A stretch of DNA of 64,000 bases, from contig JAPWDM010000011.1 in NCBI GenBank assembly GCA_035578155.1, positions 23,029,875 through 23,093,874 on the forward strand, written 5' to 3'. Position numbers and translations under genes: made by a program. This DNA is from Brachynemurus nebulosus. Taxonomy: Eukaryota > Arthropoda > Insecta > Neuroptera > Myrmeleontidae. Shown one piece after another: positions 1-11,292 of the stretch; within the stretch, counting starts at the first letter, position 1, and each line of letters starts with the position of its first letter. The notes beneath the pieces are model-generated. The model worked only from the letters and a program-made list of their open reading frames with translations. It was not told the origin of the DNA and did no database searches.

Positions 1-336
1 TATGTTGCTTTTGGATACACGAAAGATGCACTTCACGGACAAGTGTATTTTTACTGGTAAATTTTTTTTAATATTTGATTGTTTCAATATTTCATTACAT
101 TTTAATAGCTAAGACATCGGAAATATTATGATTTATGTATGTCATATTATATTTATACTTACCAAATATACAGCATAAAATACTTCTGGGTCAACCCACA
201 TCCCCTAGTTTTTAGTCGAATTTTCTCCGAAAAATTAGACTTATACAGTCTATACGATAAGAGCTGCGAGAGGCGAGAGTAGGGGCGCTATCCGTTTTCG
301 GACCCGTAGAACACGAATATGTAGAAAAAAAAAATG

Positions 337-409
<73 letters not shown>

Positions 410-3115
410 CCCGCCACCTTTTAATTTGTGTAGGGCCCCCCTATGGAAGTTAAGAGATGAAATTTGGTAAATGGGGCTCATTTTCGAGGCACCTCATACT
501 ATCAAAGTGGGGTCAAATTTTGGGCAAATTTTTTTTCTGACCCGACCTTTAAGGGGGTGGTGGGGGGCGGAAAAGCAATAAAACTTTTCCAAACCGGTTT
601 TAAATAATGTTTCGGTCAATTATCTACAACATATCCAAAATTCAGCTTCCTAGGATGATATGGTGGGAGTAGAGGGGGGAAAAACGATTTTCGCTGGATC
701 TAACAGGCCCCCAGCCCCCCAGAATTAACGTAGAGGGTTGAAATTTGGTGTGTTGATAAAGTTCGTACCTAGGTTGTGCTTTTTGGAGGTTTTAATATTT
801 TACCTCCACCCACCTCATTTTTAAGCTACAATTTCATGCATTTTCGACGTTTTCGAAGTTTGTACCACTCGCACAGGTCACCCGAATAAACCTAGAGGGC
901 TGAAATTTTGTATTCGGATTGAGTTAGTATCAAGGGGGTGCCTTTTGGGGGTCTCGACTTTTAACCCCTACCCCCACCATTTTTATACCCAAAAGAACAT
1001 GATTTTTCTTGTTTTTTAACAGTTTCGTTCGGGTCAAAATCTCCCCAAATAAACCTAGAGGATTGAAATTTGGTGTACAGGTTAAGCTAATAGCCAGACA
1101 CTGTTTTTTGGAGGTTTCAACTTTTAACCCTTACCCCCACGATTTTTACGCCAATATTTCCTTAATTTTTTTGCTTGTTTTCTAACACGTCTAGAGACTC
1201 CATAAGAAAACCTAGAGGGCTGAAATTTTGTACGTGTATTCAGTTAGTATCCAGCTAGTACCTTGTAGGGAGTCCGCATCACTTTTCCCCCCACTTCTCC
1301 CATTTTTACATCGGAATTGAATGCTATTGTTAAATGTGTTTTAAAAGCATTATGTTTATTCTAAATACAAGTAGGCGAATAGTAATTTTAAAAAATTTAA
1401 AAAAAAGTGAACTTACTTTTATGACAAATGAAATACATACATATTAAGTAATTTAAAAATGTTATTAAAGTCACTGTTTATTTATAAATTAGGAATTTTG
1501 GATTTTTAGTATTTATAAAAGAGAAATTTTGGATTTTTTTGGAAAGAAAAAATATCTTTATAAAGGCCTTCCAGTTTACTATTTAAGGTCCTTTTTTAAT
1601 TTTTAAAACTAAAACATAAAGGCAATTAGCGGATAAACATGGGCAGGAATGTCCTCGTACGAATTGTGTTGGCTTTTTTTCTGCTACCTGTTTTCGGCAC
1701 AAAATTGAAATTTACTGAGATACAGCCCTTAAATACTTAAAACCTTTTTTTAAAGCCTCAATCAGCCGAACACTCATCACCAGTTTTGAAACCAACAAAA
1801 TGACAATTCGGTTGTAGACTTTCAATCACATTTCGCTTGTAGACATTCAATACCGAAGATGAAGGGGAAAATTCGACTACCGTGATGGGGCCCCGCTGCT
1901 CACGGCGTTTTTTTGGATACAGGACATTTACATTTTGTAAAATTTTAGCTTAGGTACCTGAAAAAAACGGATATTTGCACTCATCAGAATGCAGATAAAT
2001 TAATAAAATTGTATCTTTTTATTTAATAAGTTAAATAAAAAGTTAATTAAAAAATTACTACGAAATTTTAGCACGTCGCTACGCTCAGTACTAAGCCCTG
2101 GTCACTAACAATTAGGTATACGGTACAGGAATCAAAAAATTTGAAAATGGCGGAAACATCAAAATTAATTTCTTCAATTATGAAAGAAAAAAATTGATCA
2201 CATTTCGCACATAATTTGTATAATATATATTTCTATTCCAATTCAACATATACGTACATCTTTTACTTGATACAGCTTCTAATATTACCACCAGACGTGC
2301 GCGCATAATACATATTTGCGTCGCTATACTTTTACAATTATCTACTGATGCTTGCGATGGCACTCAGAGGGCAGCACTGACGTCTCAACAATTAGTTCTG
2401 AATATGTTAATATTGTTTAAACTGACAAGAATTTTCAAAAAGCCTAATTATACCTACAATTAATTTAAATGTTGTATTTAGTACTGATGGTTACGAATGG
2501 TGTCTTCTACCAAAATCGACAAAAGCTAGTCAACTATTAACTCCACTTTGTGTAACATCATTTCAAGGAGATCCAACATTAGTTGTAGATGTCAGTGAAC
2601 ATTACAAAAACGCGAAATCATTGGCAGACGATTTATTCAAACTTGATGGTAAAATAATTAAAAAACTTAAAGAGGAAGACCGTCTAGCGGCCACCGTTGA
2701 ACTAATCAATAACGATGCACTTATTGTACCAAGAGGTGCACTTTTTAAACTTCCCGATGGCACTGTTGTCGAAAATACCACGTACGAGGGTTTATCATTA
2801 CCAGAAGCCGAAAATATTACTTCATATACACACTGGCGAATTCCTCGTTTTCGTTGGAATACAAATTTATTGACACGCGCAGATTATAATTACGCTTTAG
2901 ATTTTTTGGACACGATTGACAATGATATACCAAAAACCAGTTGGTCACTGCAAACAAAAGTGGAAAATGGAGGATCGCTTGTACTTATACGCTCATTAAT
3001 GTGGCCTGGAATGGTTTTTTATCAAAGAATTAAGAAACCAGATCATGGATCACTATATGTTGGATATGGGAGAAAAAATTTAGATATACCATTTATGTTA
3101 CATAAATGGGATTAA
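1..3115 (+). CDS. RSPH9: Radial spoke head protein 9 (3' part, 5' truncated by window)
   Basis: RSPH9 is a component of the radial spoke head of motile cilia and sperm flagella, which relays signals between the central pair and the dynein arms. Two coding exons are visible. The first, 1-56, is open to the left and ends at a GTAAAT donor. The second, 2482-3115, follows a TATTTAG acceptor and ends in TAA. Joining them keeps frame: a TG|T codon spans the junction and gives ...VYFY-C-TDGYEW, equivalent to the region before 'EWSLLPPAT' of the vertebrate protein. The 229 residues in the window cover most of the family's usual ~275; about 45 N-terminal residues lie upstream. Conserved blocks are IVPRGALFK, EGLSLPEA, DIPKTSWSLQ and LMWPGMVFYQ, with a C-terminal NLDIPFML. 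An AATAAA lies at 3178. The 2.4-kb intron carries a large repeat whose inverted partner lies just downstream of the gene. Confidence 0.93.
341..407. repeat. (AT)n microsatellite
   Basis: Uninterrupted AT dinucleotide tract inside repeat copy A. The matching tract in copy B is much shorter (5244-5267). Confidence 0.97.
727..1330. repeat. Four ~160-bp degenerate tandem units inside copy A
   Basis: The phrase CCTAGAGGGCTGAAATTT or a close variant recurs at about 729, 891, 1054 and 1211, with spacings of 162, 163 and 157. Each occurrence is followed by a purine/pyrimidine-skewed stretch containing ACCCCCACC-like runs. The inverted copy repeats the same array at about 4420-4930. Confidence 0.8.
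2178..2335. mobile_element. Half copy of the GCGCCTCTGGTGG-type MITE
   Basis: Carries CTTGATACAGCTTCTAAT, then ACCACCAGACGTGCGCG and TTTGCGTCGC, the right half of a family seen better at 13174, 18186, 18944 and 23838. It lies in the RSPH9 intron. The left arm is degraded. Confidence 0.5.
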
Positions 3116-3360
3116 CTCGATTTTTTTTTTAGAAAAAATACATTATATAATTTATTGAAATTGATTTTTATTATTTAAATAAAGTAATAAAATATCGATT
3201 ATTCAAATTTTCTTACAAATTAATTTAATTTTAATAAATCTTAGTATATACTAAACAGCATAAAAATAAAATCTTAATTTTTTACGACTTAACTATTAAG
3301 AATAAAAATAACCCAGGAATCAGTGAAATTATATTAAAAAACTGATCTATAAAAAAAAAT

Positions 3361-5401
3361 AAAAACGCCGTGAGCAGCGGGGCCCCATCACGGTAGTCGA
3401 ATTTTCTCCTTCATCTTCGGTATTGAATGTTTACAAGCGAAATGTGATTGAAAGTCTACAACCGAATTGTCATTTTGTTGGTTTCAAAACTGGTGATGAG
3501 TGTTCGGCTGATCGAGGCTTTAAAAAAAGGTTTTAAGTATTTAAGGGCTGTATCTCAGTAAATTTCAATTTTGTGCCGAAAACAGGTAGCAGAAAAAAAA
3601 CCAACACAATTCGTACGAGGGCATTCCTGCCCATGTTTATCCGCTAATTGCCTTTATGTTTTAGTTTTAAATATTAAAAAAGGACCTTAAATAGTAAACT
3701 GGAAGGCCTTTATAAAGATATTTTTTCTTTCAAAAAAAAAAAAAAATAAATAAAAAATAAAAAAAATAAAAAATTATTTCTTCGGTATTGAGTGTCTACA
3801 AGCGAAATATAATTGAAAGTCCACAAGCGATTTGTAATTTTGGTGGTTTCAAAACTGATAATGAGTGTCCGGTTGATCGGGGCTTTATAAAAAGATTTTA
3901 AGTTTTTAAGGGCTGAATCTCAGTAAATTTCAATTTTGTGCCGATAGAAGTTAACAGGGAAAAAGCCAACACAATTCGTACGAGGGCATTTCTATCCATG
4001 CTTATCCGCCAATTGCCTTTGTGTTTTACTTTTAAATATTAAAAAAGGAACTTAAATAGTAAACTGGAAGGCTTTTATGAAGATATTTTTTCTTTCCAAA
4101 AAAATCCAAAATTTCTATTTTATAAATAATAAAAATCCAAAATTCCTAAATAATAATTAAATAAATAAATAAACAGTGACTTTAATAACATTTGCAAATT
4201 ACTTAATATGTATGTATTTCATTTGTTAAAAAATTGTATTCACTTTTTTTTAAATTTTTTAAAATTACTATTCGCCTACTTGTATTTACAATAAAAGTAA
4301 TGCATTTAAAACACATTTAACAATAGCATTCAATTCCGATGTAAAAATGGAAGAAGTGGGGGGAAAAGTAATGTGGACTCACTAAAAGGTACTAGCTGGA
4401 TACTAACTGAATACTCGTACAAAATTTCAGCCCTCTAGGTTTCCTTATGGAGTCTCTAGACGTGTTAGAAAACAAGCAAAAAAATTAAGGAAATATTGGC
4501 GTAAAAATCGTGGGGGTAAGGGTTAAAAGTTGAAACCTCCAAAAAACAGTGTCTGGCTATTAGCTTAACCTGTACACCAAATTTCAGCCCTCTAGGTTTA
4601 TTTGGGGAGATTTTGACCCGAACGAAACTGTTAAAAAACAAGAAAAATCATGTTCTTTTGGGTATAAAAATGGTGGGGGTAGGGGTTAAAAGTCGAGACC
4701 CCCAAAAGGCACCCCCTTGATACTAACTCAATCCGAATACAAAATCTCAGCCCTCTAGGTTTATTCGGGTGACCTGTGCGAGTGGTACAAACTTCGAAAA
4801 CGTCGAAAATGCATGAAATTGTAGCTTAAAAATGAGGGGGGTGGGGGTAAAATATTAAAACCTCCAAAAAGCACAACCTAGGTACGAGCTTTATCAACAT
4901 ACCAAATTTCAACCCTCTACGTTAATTCTGGGGGGCTGGGGGCCTGTTAGATCCAGCGAAAATCGTTTTTCCCCCCTCTACTCCCACCATATCATCCTAG
5001 GAAGCTGAATTTTGGATATGTTGTAGATAATTGACCGAAACATTATTTAAAACCGATTTGGAAAAGTTTTATTGCTTTTCCGCCCCCCACCACCCCCTTA
5101 AAGGTCGGGTCCGAAAAAAAATTTGCCCAAAATTTGACCCCACTTTGATAGTATTGTTGTGCATCGGAATAAGCCCCACTTACCAAATTTCATCTCTTAA
5201 CTTCCATAGGGGGGCCCTACACATATTAAAAGGTTGCGGGAAAATATATATATATATATATATATATCAGACATCTTTTTTTTTTACATAATCGTGTTCT
5301 ACGGGTCCGAAAACGGATAGCGCCCCTGGTCTCGCCTCTCGCAGCTCTTATCGTATAGACTGTATAAGTCTAATTTTTCGGAGAAAATTCGACTAAAAAA
5401 C
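3361..5401. mobile_element. Large non-autonomous repeat, copy B (inverted, downstream of RSPH9)
   Basis: Reverse-complement counterpart of 208-1914, matching along its whole length by eye. It starts with the GC-rich hairpin end (3366-3394), then AGTCGAATTTTCTCC at 3395, and ends with the complementary motif at 5380-5394. It is about 330 bp longer than copy A because the segment about 3410-3760 is followed by a diverged second version at about 3779-4105. It includes a short (AT)n tract at 5244-5267. The apparent short open frames in it are not conserved proteins. Confidence 0.75.
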
Positions 5402-5922
5402 GATTGTAACAAATATTGCAACTGCAATATGCAAGGGATTCCAAAATTTTATTTATGAATAATTTTAGCGGATGTTTTCTTGCCAAATTTTTACTTATCT
5501 ACGTCAGCGCAGATATCATCCAATCGCTCGGTCATCAAAGGAAAGTTGAGAGGAAAAGAGGTGGAGCGTGGGTAATACTAATGCCTTGTCTCAAACAAAC
5601 CTGTTTATAAACTCAATTTTGACAAAATAATAATTATAATACATAAAAATAGAGAAATAATTATTTACATTCTTGAATTTTAACTTAAACTTCTTGGTAC
5701 TCGCATTCGCATTCGTTATAACCCTACTCAGTATTAGACGGAATATCAAATCAAAATATAAAATTCTCTACATATTAGCGCAACAATTTGAGCACAAGTG
5801 GCCCTATGTGGATTTTTTATTCTCTTGAGCATCCAAACAGCTGGATAGACTTATCATTATCTTGAGAATTACATAGGATGTATGAAGTGTCAAGAAATAT
5901 AATAATATGGCGGCTTTTAGCC
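5402..5922. other. Intergenic, no feature recognised
   Basis: AT-rich unique-looking sequence between repeat copy B and a hAT-like MITE. No gene, RNA or repeat end was recognised here. Confidence 0.6.
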
Positions 5923-5930
5923 GTCATAAT

Positions 5931-6743
5931 CAGAGCTGGGAACTATTTAAAATGATTTCATTTTAAATATATATTTAAAATACAAAATGGCATTTTGCAT
6001 TTTCTATTTTAAGTAAGTTCGTTTAAACCATTTTCCATTTTGTATTTAAAATGGAGATTTGAGTCCATTTTACATGTAAAATACAAATGCCTGTATACTC
6101 AAATTTATGACACTTATGAGTTATGACTCGTATTAATCATAGAACTCGAGTTGAACGCAGTCTAACAAATTGTAAGTTAAATTTACATAAGTTGATTCAA
6201 TTGACTCAATTTTTTTATAACTCGAGTTGCAATGTCATTTAAAAATTTATTATTAGAGCTGCAGTTCTCTCAAGTCAAAGTTTTTTGACTCAAGTTCTGT
6301 GTTATTATCTTTAAGACACGTCGATAAGAAATGTTTTGGTATTTCAAGTAGATGATTTGAATATGTTAAACCTAAATTAAATTTTACAATATTTTTGAGT
6401 AACAATATTTCAGGAGTTAAATTTCGTTTTCATATCATGCAAACTTTATAAAATTTTCTCAAAGGACTGCTCTTATTTGATTTCAGTACGTTTGACATTT
6501 TCTTAACCTTAACTTTTTTTTTTCTTTTTGTTAAAAATCAATATAAAAAATTTATAGAATAAATTTAAAGTAAGAAAAAAGCATTTTGCATTTTATAATC
6601 CATTTTAACTAGCTATTTTCCATTTTCTATTTTAAATATGTTTAGCAAAACCATTTTCCATTTTGTATTTTAAATGCATTTTTGGAAATCATTTTCCATT
6701 TTCTATTTTAAATGGTTTCTATGAACCATTTTTCCCAGCCCTG
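5931..6743. mobile_element. hAT-like MITE made of CATTTT...TTTTAAATGG words
   Basis: The ends are CAGAGCTGGGAA and TTCCCAGCCCTG (imperfect inverted repeats). The flanks GTCATAAT (5923-5930) and AGCATAAT (6744-6751) match at 6 of 8 positions, as expected of a diverged hAT duplication. The interior contains at least seven variants of CATTTTCCATTTTCTATTTT/AAATGG in both orientations (about 5960-6060, 6590-6720). No coding sequence. Confidence 0.8.
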
Positions 6744-6751
6744 AGCATAAT

Positions 6752-7758
6752 ATCGTATGTTTTCTCTTTTAAAAGACAAAACTAAAGAGACGTAACTAAA
6801 TCAAAAAATAAATGTAAAAAAATGAAAAAACCCGACTGCGTAAAAAGTTAACTAATAACTAAACGATGGAAACAAGATGAAATAGAAAAATAAGAAAATA
6901 AGTAAAAAAGTAAATCACTCGGAGGCATACGTTGTAAAAAGTTGAATAAAAATATCTGATGCCACCGACTGCTTTACTTTTTTACTCATTTTTCTGTTTT
7001 TATGCAATAGAGTTTTTTAATTTTCTTATTTTTTTTTATGTTGCTCACTAGTGTTAAATTACAGATTTTTTGTGAATTAAATATTGGCAAAATATTATTT
7101 TAATTGAATAGATCTTTGGATTACTTTAAAACTAGGTACTTTTTTGCAAACCCTTAAAATATTTTTATCCCGAAAAAAAAAAACGAAAACGATTTTGTAA
7201 ATTTTTTCAGGGCTCATTACCCTGCCTAATTTCATTTTCTAGATCTTGTTTTATTTTAAAATTAGTAATTATTTTAATTGAAAATTACATATCCCTAATT
7301 TTTATTTCACTAATTAAAATATTTCATAATTTAACCCTTCTTAAAGCAGTAATACAATATGATCCCAATTATTTGCTTTAATATTACACCTAATAGACAA
7401 TCAACACATAAACGTCCGATGTCGCAATCAACTATTATTAAATTTGGATATTATCATGAGAAATCTTTTCGAATTAGTTATAAACAAAATTTTAAAATAC
7501 TGAATTTAGCAAATAAAAAATACGTGAGAATACCACTTAAAAACAAATTTGAAATTACGGAAAAATTACCATTACGCTCTTTTAAGCTTTATACGTTATT
7601 CTCGTAATGTTCACTCACTTTCTAGTTAATTTTAAAACTTACTGAATACTCTATTGTATGGCTAAATCATGAGAACTGAAGATGATTCATATGTAAAGAA
7701 TGCACATAGATCTATGTATCAGACAAGCTCGTGAGGTAGTTATCTCTCACAAGATTAA
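6752..7758. other. Intergenic, AT-rich
   Basis: No gene supported. A phrase CCCGACTGCG lies near 6831 in an A-rich context. A short open frame at 7359-7607 has no recognisable family and AT-driven composition, so it is not called. Confidence 0.6.
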
Positions 7759-7766
7759 CTATTTAA

Positions 7767-8007
7767 CATAGGCCGGATTTAGGGGGGCACCTGCCCCCCC
7801 CAAAAAAAAATTCGTACGAATAAAAAATTAAAAACTTGAATAGGATTTATTAAAGTGATATGGCAGTGGAAAAGGGGTAAGGGTGTCAAAATTAAGTCAA
7901 GCATTTTTCGACCTGACCTGGTTTGCTCTTCTAAGAATCTCCCATGGTAGTTTTTATATTAAATACACTCCTTGCCCCCTAACATTTTTCTTGAAATCCC
8001 GCCTATG
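7767..8007. mobile_element. hAT-like MITE, GGCCGG family, perfect 8-bp TSD
   Basis: The ends CATAGGCCGGATTT and AAATCCCGCCTATG are complementary with one mismatch. It is flanked by an exact CTATTTAA duplication (7759-7766 and 8008-8015). 241 bp, non-coding. Confidence 0.88.
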
Positions 8008-8095
8008 CTATTTAATAATTATATTGAAAAAGGATAGTAAAAACTATAGAAAATTTACTAACTGAAAAAATTTCATTTTTTTTTACGTTCTTAAG

Positions 8096-8361
8096 CAGGG
8101 CCGGATTTACACTAGGGGCACGCGGGGCATTGACCCCGGGCGACAAAATTTGGAACACACATGTTAATTTGCCCTTTTTTTTGGTCATTACTTATTTTCT
8201 AATAAGAAAATAAGAAATGGGAGCCTTTTTTGCTCGTCACTTATTTTTTGATGAGAAAAGGTACAATAGTAGGAAAGTACATAAGAAATTTTTTTAAATT
8301 TTTGTCAGGGGCGGCATTTTTCACAGTGCCCCAGGTGGCACTTACGGTAAATTCGGCCCTG
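8096..8361. mobile_element. hAT-like MITE, GGCCGG family
   Basis: The ends CAGGGCCGGATTTAC and GTAAATTCGGCCCTG are inverted repeats with one mismatch. The 8-bp flanks do not match, so the duplication has decayed or the ends have moved. It sits on the 3' side of the minus-strand UBR7 gene. Confidence 0.75.
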
Positions 8362-8596
8362 GGTCATTTTCATTTAATACAAATTTGTCTATGTTTAGTA
8401 TATATGTATAATGGAGATTTTTTAATAAGACTACCAAACGTTTAAGTGTTGATTAGCCTTTATTTTATTGATTTTTTTTAAATAATAGTTTTTGATTTAA
8501 ATAATAGTTTTCCTAATTTTTTTTTTTTAATCAAAAATTCAAATAGTCGACAAGTGAAAAAATAATATAGAAATTAGTTGTATTTTTAAAATCAAT

Positions 8597-9944
8597 TTAA
8601 CGACAAAATTGTGGAACTTCAACCCGTTGCCGTTTTCTGGCAGACAGTGATGAGAAAAACTCTTTTATATCATCTTCTCGAACTATTTTCTTATTATCAA
8701 CAAATTTTTGCAAATACTCCTTCAAACGCGTTTTCATTTCATTATATTCGGAAATGGCTTCAATCTGTTTAATTCGATCCAGATTTGACAAAGCTTCCAT
8801 GCCAGCTTCGTACTGTGTCGAGATTTTGGACGATTTACCTTGATCTTCGTAGAATTGGACAGTATCCTCGTTGTCGGTTATAAAATTCAGGTCGTTTTCA
8901 GCGTACATGTCTTTACATTTTGAACATGTGCATAATTTTTGTCGCCAATTTTGTATCATAAAAACAGCGTGAGTTTCTTGCGTTACATTTTCCGGCATCT
9001 TGCATTCGACATCATCTCCATTATTACCAGTTGAAGCGGATTTATTAGTTTGGGTACATTCTACGTCACTTGGTTCTTTCGATGTCGATTCCGCATTGTT
9101 TTGGTTAATACTGTTGTCTTCAACAGTTTCCACGTCAACTTTCATCGATTCGTCCGATGAGGATTTACTGTACCCGCACATAATGTTGGAATAGTGTTTC
9201 AAGAATTCGTATTTATTCATGCACAATTGGCAAATCATTTCGCCATAGTTTTCCGGCATGGTGAATCCAGATGGTTTTTCGAGGTGACGAAAATGATACC
9301 AATCTTCACAAATTGCACATTGGATCATTTCATCATTAACGGTATCTTCAGGATCAGGATATGGACGTTTACAAGTGCAATACAATCCATAAAAATTTTG
9401 ATTGTATAAGTTATTCTCGTTATAATCATCTTTGGACTCAACAAACATACATTTGTTGTTTCCAAATTTTTTGTTGCCACAATCGCAACGAAAATTTCTT
9501 TTCGTATACAATTCAATTAAGTTATGCCCCTCGTGACATTTATAGCTGCAAGCTAAACATACGCCAGCCAATGATGAAAAATCATTTTCCTCATTTTCAT
9601 TTTGTGGAATGCATGTCAAACAAGCGTACAGTGCTTGCCTCTTGACATATCCCTAAACAATAAATAATTTGTTTTAAAATACTAACTATTTTAAACCCCA
9701 AAAATGCTTCTAAAGGATTTCTCCTCAAGAATTTCTACGTCAGTGTATTCTACGAAATAACTCGGTAATCAATATTTTTAAAATTTACCTTCAAATAAGT
9801 ACAATTTTCTCCATCGCTAGCACCTAAAACAGCTTTCGCATCTTCTTCAAATTCTTGTTCTTCATTCAAAACATCAACCATGGTCAGGACTTCCATTTCT
9901 TCTTCACCTTCTCTTTGTGTATTCTCAGTAGAATTTTCAGCCAT
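8597..9944 (-). CDS. UBR7: UBR7-type E3 ubiquitin ligase (UBR box + PHD)
   Basis: UBR7 family proteins carry an N-degron-type UBR zinc box and a PHD finger and act as ubiquitin ligases, reported on histone H2B in vertebrates. Coding exon 1 runs 9944-9789 (ATG to a GTAAATT donor, 52 codons, phase 0). Coding exon 2 runs 9652-8597 from a TTGTTTAG acceptor to TAA. The junction reads CTYLK|GYVKRQALYACLTC, the family hallmark at the start of the UBR box. The protein is 403 residues against ~425 in vertebrates. The UBR box (about residues 45-115) holds CLTC, CLACSYKCHEGH and NFRCDCGN. The PHD follows (about 135-195) with YCTCKRPYPDPED, MIQCAICEDWYHFRHLE and MICQLC. An acidic, Ser/Asn-rich linker follows, then a C-terminal helix ending in basic ARKRQRVE. 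A TTTATT at 8464 is a likely reverse-strand polyA signal. Confidence 0.95.
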
Positions 9945-11021
9945 TTTAAAAATTAATAATTAACTTTAAATGCTTAAATTACAATTTTAGATTTATAATA
10001 TTTGTTTATTAATTAAAGAAAACAAAACTTATAATTTTAACGGATTGATTTTGATCCTTTCACAGAATAATTACGCGCGAACTATACAAATGAATATAGC
10101 GCATGATCCTGTGATTTAAACATGACGTATCTGACCAAAGATTTAAGCTCTATAAGTATAGAAGATAGATAACTTTCTTGAATATTTTCTTAGCAGGAAG
10201 TTATATAGGTGATGAATTCAGAGGGCGGTACGATAGCACTGCACAATATATTTGAAAAAATAGTAATTAACACTATGAGGCCCGAGCACTTTCACAGCAA
10301 ACTTCCCCGGAAGCCGGCAATATTTGAAAAAAAAATTATATAAACAAATACATAAAATAAAATGATTCAAACACTGAATAGATTCAATACCGTTCAACAT
10401 TTACATATGTGTAAAACTGTAAACATACAGTCATAAACGCACACATAAACGTAATATGTACATACTACATAATTATACAATGACTACATTCAAATCAATT
10501 TTATTTAAAAACATAAATTATATTTTTTATGCATTTTTTGTTTATCTTAAAATGTTTTATATTTTATACGTACATAGAAACCAAAAGAGTAGTGTGTGTT
10601 GGTATGTATTTGTGTGCGTATGTGTTGGTATGTATGTATCGCACACATAATCTGTAACCAACTTACTAATCAATTAATCATTGATCGCGGTCGGCCTCTG
10701 GGGATGTTTTGTTTGGTTTCGGATGCCGAAGCCATGGGACTGAAAGTGTTAATAATAAATATAGACGGTGCTGTTCGTTGATTTGTATCAAATTTACTGT
10801 TCTCAAAACTATTACTGTAGTGTCATTTTTTTACTTGTGTTCGTTTGTAACAGAGTTGCACCATTACGAATCTCAAGAGCTGAACTTGAAAGGTTCTGAT
10901 TAAAAAAATACGCGCGTTAATTATTTTTCATGTCTTGTCTCTGGTTTTTTACGGTATAAATAAATTCTTAACTTCTGAAGTATATGTATTCATATTCAAA
11001 AATTATGAAATAAAAATACCG
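9945..11021. other. UBR7 upstream region, no other gene
   Basis: Contains the presumed UBR7 promoter, but no motif I would commit to. There is a GT-rich low-complexity stretch at about 10590-10650. No coding sequence recognised. Confidence 0.6.
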
Positions 11022-11275
11022 CGTTCGCCAGAAAATTTTGTTGGCCTAACGCGCCTAACGTTAGCTAACGGAGCTTTTACCGCTACAAACCAGAGGAATC
11101 GCATTCAAAAAATAAACATGCATTGGTAATGGTAATGGTTTGCATGTGGCTGTACTTCAAAAGTTAAATATTTATACCTTAAAAAAAATGGAAAAATAGT
11201 TAATGTGCATTAATTTGTTGAATCAGAGCCCTCTGGTTCGTAACAGTGCAAGCTCCGTTAACTAACGTTAGGTGC
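11022..11275. mobile_element. MITE with long inverted ends, GTTAGCTAACG family (copy 1)
   Basis: The left arm contains GCGTTCGCCAGAAAATTTTG, then CCTAACGTTAGCTAACGGAG and a CAAACCAGAGG phrase. The right arm carries the complementary CCCTCTGGTTCGTAAC and CTCCGTTAACTAACGTTAGG. Better-preserved arms of the family occur at 26857-29077. Confidence 0.7.
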
Positions 11276-11292
11276 CAATATCAAGATTGGTA

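Larger units (their letters stand above)
208..1914. mobile_element. Large non-autonomous repeat, copy A (in RSPH9 intron)
   Basis: About 1.7 kb that reappears as the reverse complement at 3361-5401. It has an AGTCGAATTTTCTCC motif near the left end (214) and its complement near the right end (1864-1878). Outside the latter is a GC-rich tail (about 1879-1907) that folds into a CCGTGA/TCACGG stem. No coding region was seen. Inside lie an (AT)n tract and four degenerate units of about 160 bp. The class is unassigned: the terminal hairpin recalls Helitrons, but no CTRR end is visible. Confidence 0.75.

Noticed and set aside
212..481. Open frames reading IYIYIYIY (also 5031-5291, 21912-22163, 63200-63553)
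   Set aside because: They are translations of (AT)n microsatellites and flanking repeat DNA, not proteins.
208..1914. Calling repeat copies A/B Helitrons
   Set aside because: The terminal hairpin fits, but there is no CTRR end, no A|T insertion site, and inverted AGTCGAATTTTCTCC motifs are present.
6825..6850. CCCGACTGCG phrase as a viral or mobile-element signature
   Set aside because: One short phrase in A-rich DNA without other hallmarks.
7359..7607. 82-codon open frame
   Set aside because: AT-driven composition, no family resemblance, no splice or polyA context.
9000..9645. Open frames opposite the UBR7 second exon
   Set aside because: Antisense shadows of a well-supported coding exon.
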